From the NCBI RefSeq assembly GCF_021654455.1, contig NZ_AP024276.1, forward strand, positions 1,860,001-1,924,000: DNA of 64,000 nt. The letters are read 5' to 3'. Shown here in pieces: positions 16,962-25,516 of this stretch. The notes under the pieces are model-generated. The model saw only the letters and a list, made by a program, of their open reading frames with translations, did no database searches and was not told the DNA's origin. The translations under genes and the position numbers were made by a program. Positions within the stretch are counted from its first letter, which is position 1, and each line of letters starts with the position of its first letter. The DNA comes from Streptococcus parasuis (GTDB taxonomy: Bacteria; Bacillota; Bacilli; Lactobacillales; Streptococcaceae).

Positions 16962-17565
16962 AAATAGATATGAAGGCTATGAGTATATTGACCCAGACAG
17001 TCTCTATACTTATCCAAATTCAAGTGTACTAAAAAATAAACAAGGAATCACCGACCCTGAAAAAGCCAGTCTAAATGAGCATATTCTGACAACTGAACGT
17101 ATTTTGGACTTAAACCTTAATCCTATTATGGTATATTCGGTCAAAGATATTCTAGCTATTCATAGATACATTTTTCAAGATACCTATGAATGGGCTGGCA
17201 ATTATAGACAGGTTAATATTTCAAAAAGTGGAAATGCTTTTCTACCTATTCAGTCCTTTGAATCGGGTGAAATGTACCTCAATAGCCTAATAACTGAATT
17301 TCATGAGAAAGCAAATTCAAGGGATGAGCTGATCACTTCTCTTTCAAAAATTTTAGATAATCTCAACTACTTCCATCCTTTCAGAGAAGGTAATGGCCGT
17401 ACTCAGAGGGAGGTTATTAGAGTTCTAGCATTTTCAAAAGGCTTTATGGGACAAATTGCTCCTGAAATAAATGCAGAAGTTTATAATCTCTATATGGATG
17501 GAACAGTATATGGGGACCTTGAAAAATTAGAACAACTTTTTGATAAGATATTAATTAAAATTTAA
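16954..17565 (+). CDS. Fic-domain AMP-transferase (toxin)
   Basis: The 203-residue protein carries the complete Fic motif HPFREGNGRTQR (H141 to R152) and the upstream YEWAGNYR typical of Fic toxins, so it should transfer AMP from ATP to a target protein such as a topoisomerase. The start is a TTG inside the antitoxin 3' end, behind an AAAGGA site, so translation is coupled to the antitoxin. It is similar in arrangement to VbhA/VbhT but lacks a BID secretion domain. A role in keeping the ICE (addiction) or in protecting the element is inferred. Confidence 0.88.
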   Translation: MDRNRYEGYEYIDPDSLYTYPNSSVLKNKQGITDPEKASLNEHILTTERILDLNLNPIMVYSVKDILAIHRYIFQDTYEWAGNYRQVNISKSGNAFLPIQSFESGEMYLNSLITEFHEKANSRDELITSLSKILDNLNYFHPFREGNGRTQREVIRVLAFSKGFMGQIAPEINAEVYNLYMDGTVYGDLEKLEQLFDKILIKI

Positions 17566-17576
17566 TATTCGATACT

Positions 17577-17601
17577 AGCACCTCAATCAAGGTGCTTTTT
17601 T
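17577..17601 (+). terminator. Intrinsic terminator after fic
   Basis: AGCACCT (17577-17583), a 6-nt loop and AGGTGCT (17590-17596) are followed by six T. It ends the fic transcript and would also stop operon read-through unless antiterminated. Confidence 0.8.
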
Positions 17602-17631
17602 CATACCCAAGTCATAATAGAAAGGAGACCA

Positions 17632-19533
17632 ATGAAACACAAACGAGTAAAACTCTTATCGATTATCAGTTTATTTGTTAGTTCTCTCATCACAAGCATA
17701 ACCGTATCTGCTTCTGATGTTGATTACACCTATGTCAAAGATAACCTATCCCAAATTACAAGTAAAGTTTGGTTTAAAGACTCATGGTTTGGTTTAGATA
17801 CTGCTATGCTATACCTTATCAATAAAATGGTGCAGGCTGTCTTCTGGGTGGCCAAATTCTTTTTTACCATTTTTGCGTCAATTTATGACAAATTAGTAGA
17901 ATCCCCTGAACTTTTTGCATCCTATGTTTCTGATATTATATCAGCTACTGCTTCTATTTTTAAAAGTCTAGAAGGTGTTCTACTTCCACTGGTTGGAGCA
18001 AGCATGGCTACCTATCTTGCCTATGTTTACTTTGTCAAGCATGGGTCATTCTTTAAGACCTTGATAAGACTATTACTAGTCTTCGCTTGTTCCATTTTGT
18101 TTTTCTCTAAGTACAGTGATGGTACTTATGTTGTCACACGATTTTATACGAATACTACTTCTGTCACAACAAACCTCTCTTCGACTGTTACCAAAAGCCT
18201 AACAGGAACGAAACTCACCACTCCAAGTTCTGATGGTGCTTTAACAGAATACGCCAAGTCTGCTATTTGGAATCCTTACAGCTATATGAACTCTGATACC
18301 GCCGATACTGACAACGGTTTTTCTTTAACAGATGAAGAACTGAAAAGCTTAGTTGATTACAATGATGGTGATGATGATTTCAAAGTCTCTAACGGCGATA
18401 AAGAAACACCCATCAAAGATGTCGCTGGTAGTGAAGATGACCCAAAAAACTCTATGCTTAAATCCAATTGGGGAGCTATGTTCTCCTATGCCATAGTAGC
18501 AGTTCTTGAATCACTCCTCATGGGCTTAATTCTGATTTTCTTTGCATTAATGCAATTTGTTTTAAACGTCACGCTACTCATTCTCTTAGTCTTTACACCA
18601 TTTGCCTTAATCTTTGCGATGGTACCAACATTTGAGAATATCCTCTTTAACATGACTAAGAAACTAGGCGGAACCATTATTCTCTCTGGTCTGATGACCT
18701 TACTAGCAACCATTGCCCTCTACTTTAATAACATTCTAACGACCATTACTACTGCTATCGGTTTTGAAAATATGATTGTGGGTTATGTATTAAAGGCTAT
18801 CGTATTAGTTATCCTATGGAAAAAACGAGACTACTTCTTGTCAATTTTGACAGCTAATCGCATCCGCCATATTTCTAACCGCTTTACTCAACGTATTGAT
18901 AAAGCTGGGCGAAAGCTCCAAGATAATACATTGGGACGTGTCCAAAAGAATACACAAGCAAAATTGGCTGTTGCTGGCAGTGTTTTAGCTGGTTCAACTA
19001 TCCTTGCCAAAGAAGGGTTGAAAGCTAAAACCAGACAAGTATCTAGTACCACCTATCAAAATACTGGTCAAGCCATTTCAGATTCTCTAGCAAAGTCTAA
19101 AGCCAAACGAGCTGAACAGCATGGTGAAAGTTATGACCTTGCCTTTAAGGAGGCAAAAGCTCAACAAGCACACCGAAGTGAGCAAATGTCATCTACTTTC
19201 CTTAACCTCAGACGTGGATTAAAAAATGCAGAGTATGGAATTTACTATGCCAAGTCAGTCGCAACCAATGATGATCAAGATAAAATCAAGGCGAGTGAGG
19301 CACGCAACCGCTCTGAGGAACTCGGACAAGCTATTCAAGAAAAACGAATACGAGTATCTCAACTCCGTCAATCTGCTCATAACCAGAAGTCTAAAGAAAG
19401 ACTTCAAGAGCAACGCAGAAAGCGTCAAGAACGTCCTGTAAGCCATTTTAAACACTATCTCGAAAAAGAGAAAGCCATGCGTGACCAGCTATCTCATTTA
19501 CAGCCAAAAACATTTAGAACTCAGGAGGTGTGA
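17632..19533 (+). CDS. VirB6/TrbL-like membrane protein (ConG/Orf15-like)
   Basis: The 633-residue polytopic protein has an N-terminal signal-like helix (residues 8 to 27), hydrophobic helices near 65 to 90, 105 to 155 and 285 to 400, and a long charged cytoplasmic tail (about 410 to 633). This matches Orf15 of Tn916 and ConG of ICEBs1, the VirB6-like channel component. It overlaps the hydrolase gene by 4 bp. Separation from virB4 by the Fic cassette and a terminator implies its own promoter or read-through. Confidence 0.85.
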   Translation: MKHKRVKLLSIISLFVSSLITSITVSASDVDYTYVKDNLSQITSKVWFKDSWFGLDTAMLYLINKMVQAVFWVAKFFFTIFASIYDKLVESPELFASYVSDIISATASIFKSLEGVLLPLVGASMATYLAYVYFVKHGSFFKTLIRLLLVFACSILFFSKYSDGTYVVTRFYTNTTSVTTNLSSTVTKSLTGTKLTTPSSDGALTEYAKSAIWNPYSYMNSDTADTDNGFSLTDEELKSLVDYNDGDDDFKVSNGDKETPIKDVAGSEDDPKNSMLKSNWGAMFSYAIVAVLESLLMGLILIFFALMQFVLNVTLLILLVFTPFALIFAMVPTFENILFNMTKKLGGTIILSGLMTLLATIALYFNNILTTITTAIGFENMIVGYVLKAIVLVILWKKRDYFLSILTANRIRHISNRFTQRIDKAGRKLQDNTLGRVQKNTQAKLAVAGSVLAGSTILAKEGLKAKTRQVSSTTYQNTGQAISDSLAKSKAKRAEQHGESYDLAFKEAKAQQAHRSEQMSSTFLNLRRGLKNAEYGIYYAKSVATNDDQDKIKASEARNRSEELGQAIQEKRIRVSQLRQSAHNQKSKERLQEQRRKRQERPVSHFKHYLEKEKAMRDQLSHLQPKTFRTQEV

Positions 19534-20639
19534 ACATGAAAACAATCAAACGATTTAGCCTTCTGAGCATCCTATTAGCACCACTTTTAGCGGTGCTTTT
19601 TCTTTTTGTAGGGGCTAGTTCATCCATCTCAACTAGCTCTGCTTCTACAGTTAATGGTTTGACTTATGTCGACCATTGGTCTGATGGTGACGCTTATACC
19701 CATAATCTGTTAAGCCATCGTTATGGGATTACCGCTGAACAATTAGATGGCTTCTTAGATTCTACAGGAATCGCCTATGACAAGAACCGTATCAATGGAA
19801 AATTCCTACTAGAATGGTCTCAAAAATCTGGCTTAGATGTCCGAGCGATTGTGGCGATTGCTCAGATGGAAAGCTCCTATGGAACTGCTGGAGTTGCCAC
19901 TAAGTCAGGTGCTAATATGTTTGGCTACGGTGCTTTTGATTCAAACCCTGACAATGCCACAAACTTTAATGATGAAACTGCCATAGTGGCACTAACCAAA
20001 CAAACCATCATTAATAATCGCAATGAAACCTTCAAAATCCAAGATGAAAAAGCTCAAAAGCATGCCAAAGGAACACTCAATGTAGCTAGTGACGGTGGAG
20101 TGTACTTCACGGATACTTCTGGCTCAGGAAAAAGGCGAGCCGAAGTTATGGAAAAGTTGGACAAATGGATTGACGACCACGGAGGAACACCAAAAGCACC
20201 CCAAAATACTTCTAAAACAAGAGATGGAGGCGGAGTTACTTCTGGAGATATACCAGCAGGTTATAGCTTAACAAAAGCCATTAATACCTCTGGATATAGT
20301 GCAGGCACTTATCCTTGGGGACAATGTACGTGGTTTGTCTGGAATCGTGCGAAAGAGCTTGGAATCACCTTTGACCCTTATATGGGGAATGGAGGAGACT
20401 GGAAACATAAAGTAGGCTATACCACAACAAGCACTCCTACTGAACATAGTGCTGTTTGTTTTTCACCGGGACAAGCAGGTGCAGACTTAACCTACGGACA
20501 TATCGCCTTTGTGGAGCAGGTGAAATCTGATGGAACTGTTCTGATATCAGAATCAAATGCACAAGGCTTAGGAGTCATCTCTTACCGAATATTTGACGCC
20601 ACAACCGCCAAACAATTGACTTATGTGATTGGAAAATAA
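19530..20639 (+). CDS. CwlT-like bifunctional cell-wall hydrolase
   Basis: The 369-residue exported protein has an N-terminal membrane/signal helix (about 8 to 28). A glucosaminidase/muramidase-type domain follows (about 60 to 210; VAIAQMESSYG with the catalytic Glu, NMFGYGAF), then a C-terminal CHAP amidase/endopeptidase domain (about 255 to 369; WGQCTWFVWN with the Cys, YGHIAFVE with the His). It corresponds to Orf14 of Tn916 and CwlT of ICEBs1 and should open the peptidoglycan for the mating channel. Confidence 0.9.
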   Translation: MNMKTIKRFSLLSILLAPLLAVLFLFVGASSSISTSSASTVNGLTYVDHWSDGDAYTHNLLSHRYGITAEQLDGFLDSTGIAYDKNRINGKFLLEWSQKSGLDVRAIVAIAQMESSYGTAGVATKSGANMFGYGAFDSNPDNATNFNDETAIVALTKQTIINNRNETFKIQDEKAQKHAKGTLNVASDGGVYFTDTSGSGKRRAEVMEKLDKWIDDHGGTPKAPQNTSKTRDGGGVTSGDIPAGYSLTKAINTSGYSAGTYPWGQCTWFVWNRAKELGITFDPYMGNGGDWKHKVGYTTTSTPTEHSAVCFSPGQAGADLTYGHIAFVEQVKSDGTVLISESNAQGLGVISYRIFDATTAKQLTYVIGK

Positions 20640-20658
20640 ACAAGGAAAGGAATAAGCT

Positions 20659-20925
20659 ATGCAAGTTATTTTACAAGAAGAACAAGTGACTGAAATTCAA
20701 AATCTTGTCAGCCATATTATTGAAGATGAAATTGAAAAATTTAGAGAAGATAATGGGGTGAATAGTCCATTTCTTAACAAGAAACAAGCCTGTACCTATC
20801 TAGGGGTATCTAATAATACGCTAGATACATGGATAATCCGTGGTTTACCAACCATTCGAATTGGAAAAACAATCCGTTTTGACAAAGGCGAAATTCGTAA
20901 ATGGATGAACCAATTGCAGAACTAG
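20659..20925 (+). CDS. xis: Excisionase-like HTH protein (Xis)
   Basis: This 88-residue protein has a MerR/excisionase-type winged helix (residues 35 to 85; LNKKQACTYLGVSNNTLDTW and VRI-like wing) and sits 12 bp before the integrase gene. It should direct the integrase towards excision by bending DNA at the element ends. The N-terminal helix of about 30 residues is also common in such Firmicute proteins. Confidence 0.85.
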   Translation: MQVILQEEQVTEIQNLVSHIIEDEIEKFREDNGVNSPFLNKKQACTYLGVSNNTLDTWIIRGLPTIRIGKTIRFDKGEIRKWMNQLQN

Positions 20926-20937
20926 AAAGGTCTTATT

Positions 20938-22155
20938 ATGGCAATTAAAAAATTGAAGACAGGAAGCTACCAACTGAAACTTTATATCCCACATGATATG
21001 CAGAAAAAGCTAGGCATGGGACAATACTATGTCAAAAGATTTAAAACGAGAAAAGAAGCTAAGTTGGCAGAATCTGAAGTCCTACTCAAAATTTCTGATT
21101 TACGAGCTGGACGTGATGTAAACTTTGCGCAAAACGAAATGACATTCAAAGAGTTCTATGATCATTACTGGCTTAATGCCTATAAAGCTGGTCAGACTAC
21201 AAATACCAACACTCCACCTGTTACTAGTACAGTTTTTCAAACTGAAAACATGTTTCGATTACACATTCTCCCAATGTTTGGCAAGTACTCACTAAAATAC
21301 CTTATGAGTAATAAGCAATTAGTTCTGAACAAACTTACCAATAAAGCGAATGAATATGCCAACTTTAAAGTCATACGGAGCTATGTCAACTCCGTATTTG
21401 ATTGGGCAGAGGAATTAGAAATGATAGAGGGAAATAGATTGAAAAAAAGTATTAGTCGTATAAAACCTGTTAAAAAAGTACAAATTGAACGAGAAAAAGA
21501 TGAGGAGGAGATGTACTTGGATGGGCATGAATTATCTCAATGGTTAAATGCCGTTGAAGAAGACCTGATTAATGGCGACCTTACCTATATGGATTACACC
21601 CTTTTCTACACAACCTTTTTGCTTTCAGACAGGAAATCTGAGACTTATGCTCTTCAATGGAAACATATTGATTTTGTTAACAATAAAATTTACATTGTTC
21701 AGGCTCTAGATAGGTTTGGTAATGTCAAAGCTACCAAAGGCGAGAAAAAGACAAGTTTCATTGTCTCTAAACTTCTAATGACCATTCTTGAAAAATGGAA
21801 AGAAGAACAAAAAATAATACTTAAAAGATACAAAATTCGGCAAACTAATAAACAGTTTGTCTTTACTTACGAAGACAGAAAAGGACGTGTCAATCAAAGA
21901 CTTCATATTGATTATCTGAACTATAGAATGAATTCTGTAGAAAGACGTCACCCTGAGCTAACTCACGCTACACCTCATATGTTACGTCACACAGGAGCTT
22001 CATTAGCTAAATTGGCAGGATATTCACTTAGTCAAATTTCAGAAGCACTAACTCATAGCGATTCTGAAACAACAAAAGGCTATATTAATGTCATTGAAAC
22101 AATACCAAAAACAGTTGGAGAAATTGCTTTAGAAAATCTTCCTAAAAACCAATAA
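20938..22155 (+). CDS. int: Tyrosine recombinase (ICE integrase)
   Basis: The 405-residue integrase has an N-terminal arm-binding domain (residues 1 to 60), a core-binding domain (about 60 to 180) and a catalytic domain with R232 (SDRKSE), H347-x-x-R350 (HMLRH), H373 (THSDSE) and the nucleophile Y382 (KGYINV). It should join attI to the 3' end of rpsI. The stop codon lies 107 bp before the rpsI stop, with rpsI read on the opposite strand. The frame is intact. Confidence 0.95.
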   Translation: MAIKKLKTGSYQLKLYIPHDMQKKLGMGQYYVKRFKTRKEAKLAESEVLLKISDLRAGRDVNFAQNEMTFKEFYDHYWLNAYKAGQTTNTNTPPVTSTVFQTENMFRLHILPMFGKYSLKYLMSNKQLVLNKLTNKANEYANFKVIRSYVNSVFDWAEELEMIEGNRLKKSISRIKPVKKVQIEREKDEEEMYLDGHELSQWLNAVEEDLINGDLTYMDYTLFYTTFLLSDRKSETYALQWKHIDFVNNKIYIVQALDRFGNVKATKGEKKTSFIVSKLLMTILEKWKEEQKIILKRYKIRQTNKQFVFTYEDRKGRVNQRLHIDYLNYRMNSVERRHPELTHATPHMLRHTGASLAKLAGYSLSQISEALTHSDSETTKGYINVIETIPKTVGEIALENLPKNQ

Positions 22156-22164
22156 GGCAAATAT

Positions 22165-22188
22165 CAGGCAGTTTTTCAGGCAGTTTTT
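22165..22188 (+). repeat. Tandem 12-bp repeat CAGGCAGTTTTT at the ICE right end
   Basis: Two exact, abutting copies (22165-22176 and 22177-22188) lie between int and rpsI. Short direct repeats here are typical arm-binding sites for the N-terminal domain of tyrosine integrases (like the DR-2 repeats of Tn916). Confidence 0.55.
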
Positions 22189-22200
22189 TAATTTTTGGTC

Positions 22201-22237
22201 AAAAAAAGACACCCAAGAGAGAACTCTTGAATGTCTT
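22201..22237 (-). terminator. rpsI terminator
   Basis: On the minus strand AAGACA-TTC-AAGAG pairs with CTCTT-GGG-TGTCTT and is followed by seven T. It ends the rplM-rpsI transcript and also faces the integrase end. Confidence 0.75.
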
Positions 22238-22261
22238 GAAACGTTGATATATCGCTGATAA

Positions 22262-22654
22262 TTAACGTTTTGAGAATTGTGAAGCTTTACGAGCTTTCTT
22301 AAGACCTGGTTTCTTACGTTCAACCATACGAGCATCACGTGTAAGAAGGCCTGCGCGTTTCAATGAATCGCGGAAGTCTGGGTCTACTTGAAGCAATGCA
22401 CGCGCGATACCGTGACGGATCGCACCTGATTGACCACCGTAACCACCACCGTTCACGTTAACGAAAACGTCGTATGAACCTTGTGTTGAAGTTACTGCGA
22501 ATGGTTGGTTGATAACCAAACGAAGGTCAGCGTGTGGGATGTACTCTTCTACATCTTTTTTGTTTACTGTGATTTTACCAGTACCTGGGACCAAACGTAC
22601 GCGTGCAACCGCGTTTTTACGACGACCAGTACCTGTGTATTGTGCTTGTGCCAT
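22262..22654 (-). CDS. rpsI: 30S ribosomal protein S9
   Basis: The 130-residue protein shows the S9 hallmarks [16 protein letters not shown] at the N-terminus and the basic tail [11 protein letters not shown] that reaches the P-site tRNA. It is the second gene of the rplM-rpsI operon, 19 bp after rplM. The intact C-terminus shows that the ICE restored the coding sequence on integration at its 3' end. Confidence 0.98.
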   Translation of the reverse strand: MAQAQYTGTGRRKNAVARVRLVPGTGKITVNKKDVEEYIPHADLRLVINQPFAVTSTQGSYDVFVNVNGGGYGGQSGAIRHGIARALLQVDPDFRDSLKRAGLLTRDARMVERKKPGLKKARKASQFSKR

Positions 22655-22673
22655 TTAGATTACGTCCTTTCCC

Positions 22674-23120
22674 TTAGATAAGACCTGAAATATCAAGTAC
22701 TTCTGGTTGTTGTGCAGCGTGAGTGTGCTCGCTACCCACAAACACTTTCAATTTCATGCCTTGTGCACGACCAAGTGTGTTGTGTGGAAGCATACCTTTA
22801 ACTGATTTTTCAATCAAACGAACAGCGTTTTTAGAACGCAATTCACCAGCTGTGATTGATTTCAAACCACCTGGGTGCAATGAGTGAGTGTAGTACACTT
22901 TATCAGTTGCTTTTTTACCAGTCAATTTCACTTTCTCAGCGTTGATGACGATAACAAAGTCACCAGTATCAGTGTGAGGTGTGAAAGTTGGTTTGTTTTT
23001 ACCACGAAGAACGCTAGCAACTACTGCTGAAAGGCGTCCAAGCGGTACATCAGTAGCGTCTACTACATACCATTTACGTTCAACTTGGCCTGGTTTAGCC
23101 ATAAATGTTGTTTTGTTCAT
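22674..23120 (-). CDS. rplM: 50S ribosomal protein L13
   Basis: The 148-residue L13 ([20 protein letters not shown], later [16 protein letters not shown]) is an early-assembly protein of the large subunit. It is the first gene of the operon with rpsI and is preceded by a structured leader and a consensus promoter. In some bacteria L13 binds such a leader to repress its own operon. Confidence 0.98.
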   Translation of the reverse strand: MNKTTFMAKPGQVERKWYVVDATDVPLGRLSAVVASVLRGKNKPTFTPHTDTGDFVIVINAEKVKLTGKKATDKVYYTHSLHPGGLKSITAGELRSKNAVRLIEKSVKGMLPHNTLGRAQGMKLKVFVGSEHTHAAQQPEVLDISGLI

Positions 23121-23145
23121 GATTTCTCCTATACGAATCGTTTTT

Positions 23146-23213
23146 GTTTACTAGGCGGATGTTCCGTTCCGCGGGTATTTGGAAGGTTCCGGGGCCTTTC
23201 AAATGGGGTAAAC
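23146..23213 (-). promoter_or_regulatory. Structured L13 leader RNA
   Basis: On the minus strand an outer helix (GTTTAC 23208-23213 with GTAAAC 23146-23151) encloses two hairpins, ATTTG-A-AAGG/CCTT-C-CAAAT and GCGGA/TCCGC. A compact two-hairpin leader before rplM fits the L13 autoregulatory leader known in Firmicutes. Confidence 0.65.
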
Positions 23214-23226
23214 AATACCGTCTACC

Positions 23227-23255
23227 ATTCTATCAAATATGGTGGTTCTCGTCAA
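23227..23255 (-). promoter_or_regulatory. rplM-rpsI promoter
   Basis: TTGACG (23250-23255), a 17-bp spacer and TAGAAT (23227-23232) on the minus strand, ending about 14 bp before the structured leader. Confidence 0.7.
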
Positions 23256-23350
23256 GTTATTTTACTTTACTTTTTTTATTTTTTGACCAATGGCAGAGCT
23301 TTGAATCATGTGAGCGATTGCAGATGAATTTTCCAAAACAAACAGTCGTT

Positions 23351-24049
23351 CTACTCCCCTAATTGACCTGGAAGTACCAATTTTTCCTTAGGGGAAAAAG
23401 TCTGATCAAATACTTGCAATTCAGCTTCGTTCACCTCATAACCTGGCGGATCTGTAAACCACCAGTCCCGGCCATCTAAGGCTTCTGGTTGGAACAACTT
23501 GACCAAGAAATAATCAGCTTCTGGGTCCTCCTGATAGCGAATGCCGACCTCCTTACCCTTAAGAAAGCCAAATCGACTGTAGTAATCAGGAAAACCTGTA
23601 ATGGCCACCATGACTGCTCCGCTATTTTCCGCTAAAGCCAACGAATGCTCTAACAGTGCCTGACCGTAGCCTCGGCCTTGCTGATCTGGCGAGATGCTAA
23701 AGGGACCAAAGGTCAGACTGGGCAGGCGAGCGCCGTCTGCTGCGATCTCCGACGCCACATAGAGGATATGCCCCACCAGCTGACCTCGGCTTCCGCCACT
23801 CTTTTATGACGTGTTTTTGCTTTCGTAATTGATGCACAATCAGATGCTCCGTCGCACTCAGATAATAGTCCTTCAGTTTACTTTTAGTACAAGGCAACGA
23901 GTTGCAGACAGTACTGGAGTACGGCAAAACGAGTTAACGATGTAATAAAAGATAAACTGACGGACGAAAGACATTCCAAAAAGCCTCCGTGTTGGCTCCT
24001 CAACTTGGCGGTAATCTCTTTCTTCTTCTCTTCTGATGATTAGTGACAT
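23351..24049 (-). pseudogene. GNAT-family N-acetyltransferase, decayed
   Basis: The gene starts at 24049 (MSLIIRREEERDYRQVEE, good AAGGAG site), and the C-terminal half (SPDQQGRGYGQALLEHSLA, the acetyl-CoA loop) is readable from 23776 to 23351. Between them the frame is broken in at least three places: a lost base in the TREAFWNVF region, a 98-bp insertion with inverted-repeat ends (23868-23965), and a frameshift or small deletion before GHILYVASEI. Ordinary members are about 170 residues and uninterrupted. No functional product is expected. Confidence 0.85.
23868..23965. repeat. 98-bp MITE-like element inside the GNAT pseudogene
   Basis: The insertion has imperfect inverted ends of about 23 bp: GTCC-TT-CAGTTTA-CTTTTAGTAC on the left and, read from the right, GTCC-GT-CAGTTTA-T-CTTTTATTAC. 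It splits the acetyltransferase coding sequence between the WNVF and TEHLIVHQ segments. There is no coding capacity; it would need a transposase supplied elsewhere. No clear target duplication was found. Confidence 0.6.
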
Positions 24050-24096
24050 CTTATCTCCTTTTGATTGTCCTATTCTGCAATAGTTCGCTGCCACAC

Positions 24097-24129
24097 AAAA
24101 AGGAATACATCTTTGCAGAAGTATCCCTT
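24097..24129 (-). terminator. degV operon terminator
   Basis: On the minus strand AAGGGATAC and GTATTCCTT pair (one G-T) across a 12-nt loop, followed by a T run, 5 bp after the degV stop. Confidence 0.7.
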
Positions 24130-24134
24130 AGAAT

Positions 24135-24998
24135 CTAGGCTCTCATTTCTGTCCCAATTGATAAAATAGCTAAGACTCCTGTCCCTGTATGAGTCGCAAT
24201 AACCGGTCCTAATTCTGTCAATAGAACATCAGAAACACGGTCGTCTTCCAATAAACTAGATTTGATACTTTCTGCAGCCTCTCTATCACCCGTATAAGCA
24301 ACCATGATTGTAGAATGATCCAAGTTGTCCAAGGTCAGGTTCAGCATTTCTTTGATTCCTTTTTTACGACCACGGATTTTAGCTATTGATTCTAGTTTTC
24401 CATCAGCATTGAGCGAAATGAGGGGCTTGATATTCACTAAACCACCGATTAAACCTGCAGCTTTGGACAGACGACCACCACGCACTAAGTGTTGTAAATC
24501 ATCAACTAAGAGATAGGTCCGTAAGCGCGGCACCAAATCTTCTACGATTGCCTTAGTTTCTGCCAAAGTCTTACCCTCAGCACGCGCCTCAACGGCCTTC
24601 ATGACCAAGTAGCCTTCTCCAATGGTCGCCGCCTTCGTATCAATAATGGAAATCACTGCTTCCGGGTATTGATCCAATACCATATCTCGTGCAATGACTG
24701 CACTCTGGTAGGTCCCTGAAAGAGCTGCTGAGAAAGCGAGATAAAGTACCTCTTGACCTTCCTTGACTGCCGCCTCAAAAACTTCTTCAAACTGACCAAC
24801 ATTGACCTGACTGGTTGTAGGTTGACTGCCAGAAGCCATTTTCTCCAGTAAATCTGCTGAGGTCAAGCGGTTTTCACCGACTGTTTCATAGGTTACGCTG
24901 TCTAGGTTAATGGTCAAACCAAGCACGGTCACATCGTTTTCTTGGACCCAGCTGATTGGCAAATCCGATGTCGAATCGGTTACGATTGTAAATGTCAC
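24135..24998 (-). CDS. DegV-family fatty-acid-binding protein
   Basis: The 287-residue protein starts with FTIVTDSTSDLP, the DegV signature, and has GTYQSAVIARDM and DDLQHLVRGGRLSK further on. DegV/FakB-type proteins hold a fatty acid and present it to the kinase FakA, which is encoded in this window at 44378-46042. It overlaps yacP by 4 bp and is the last gene of rlmB-yacP-degV. Which DegV paralogue (FakB1, FakB2 or other) it is cannot be told here. Confidence 0.92.
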   Translation of the reverse strand: MTFTIVTDSTSDLPISWVQENDVTVLGLTINLDSVTYETVGENRLTSADLLEKMASGSQPTTSQVNVGQFEEVFEAAVKEGQEVLYLAFSAALSGTYQSAVIARDMVLDQYPEAVISIIDTKAATIGEGYLVMKAVEARAEGKTLAETKAIVEDLVPRLRTYLLVDDLQHLVRGGRLSKAAGLIGGLVNIKPLISLNADGKLESIAKIRGRKKGIKEMLNLTLDNLDHSTIMVAYTGDREAAESIKSSLLEDDRVSDVLLTELGPVIATHTGTGVLAILSIGTEMRA

Positions 24999-25516
24999 TC
25001 TTTCATTTCCTCCATCATTTCTTTTAAGGCTTTAAAATTCCCATCTGACCAGGGATTGAGCCGTGGGGTGTAGAGTTCTACCTGGTCCACAAACTTGTCC
25101 AAATCCTTTTTGATTACATTTGTCCGTTCTTCTAGCTCACGCGCAGAGACTCGTAAGGCTCCCTGTGAAAAAACAACCCATTGCTCATTTAAATCACTCG
25201 TTGCTACCGAAACCTGTTTGCGAAGATTACTATTTAACTCTGCACTCAAGCATTCAATATAGCTATCCGCCGTTTCTTCCTCTTCAGTAAACACAACTTG
25301 AACATTAAATTCATCATAATGCTGACGACTTCCAGGAACATGATGAGCATCAAAAACGCAAATGATGTCTATATTCTCAAATGAAGCATAGTGGGAAAGA
25401 ATGCGAAGCAAGGTTGTTCTTGCGGCATCTAAATTACCTTTTTTGAAATCTTGTTTCGTTGATTTCCAAAAAGCAATCATATTATAACCATCAACAAGCA
25501 GAATCTTTTCTTTCAT
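24995..25516 (-). CDS. NYN-domain ribonuclease YacP (Rae1-like)
   Basis: This 173-residue NYN/PIN-like protein has acidic residues at LLVDGYNMIAFW, CVFDAHH and VATSDLNEQ that form the metal site. The Bacillus homologue YacP/Rae1 is a ribosome-associated endoribonuclease. It sits directly after rlmB (stop and start adjacent) and overlaps degV by 4 bp, the common streptococcal order. Confidence 0.88.
   Translation of the reverse strand: MKEKILLVDGYNMIAFWKSTKQDFKKGNLDAARTTLLRILSHYASFENIDIICVFDAHHVPGSRQHYDEFNVQVVFTEEEETADSYIECLSAELNSNLRKQVSVATSDLNEQWVVFSQGALRVSARELEERTNVIKKDLDKFVDQVELYTPRLNPWSDGNFKALKEMMEEMKE

Larger units (their letters stand above)
1..22261. mobile_element. Integrative conjugative element at the 3' end of rpsI (left end outside window)
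   Basis: A complete conjugation module (coupling ATPase, oriT, MobT relaxase, TcpC, TcpE, VirB4, VirB6-like, CwlT-like hydrolase) is followed by xis and a tyrosine integrase whose stop codon lies about 100 bp from the rpsI stop codon. Gene order matches the Tn916/ICESt3/ICEBs1 superfamily. The 3' end of rpsI is, from memory, a known ICE target in streptococci. No copy of the rpsI 3' end was found near the left edge, so attL and possibly more cargo lie upstream. The exact right junction inside 22,190 to 22,300 cannot be set without an empty-site comparison. Confidence 0.88.
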
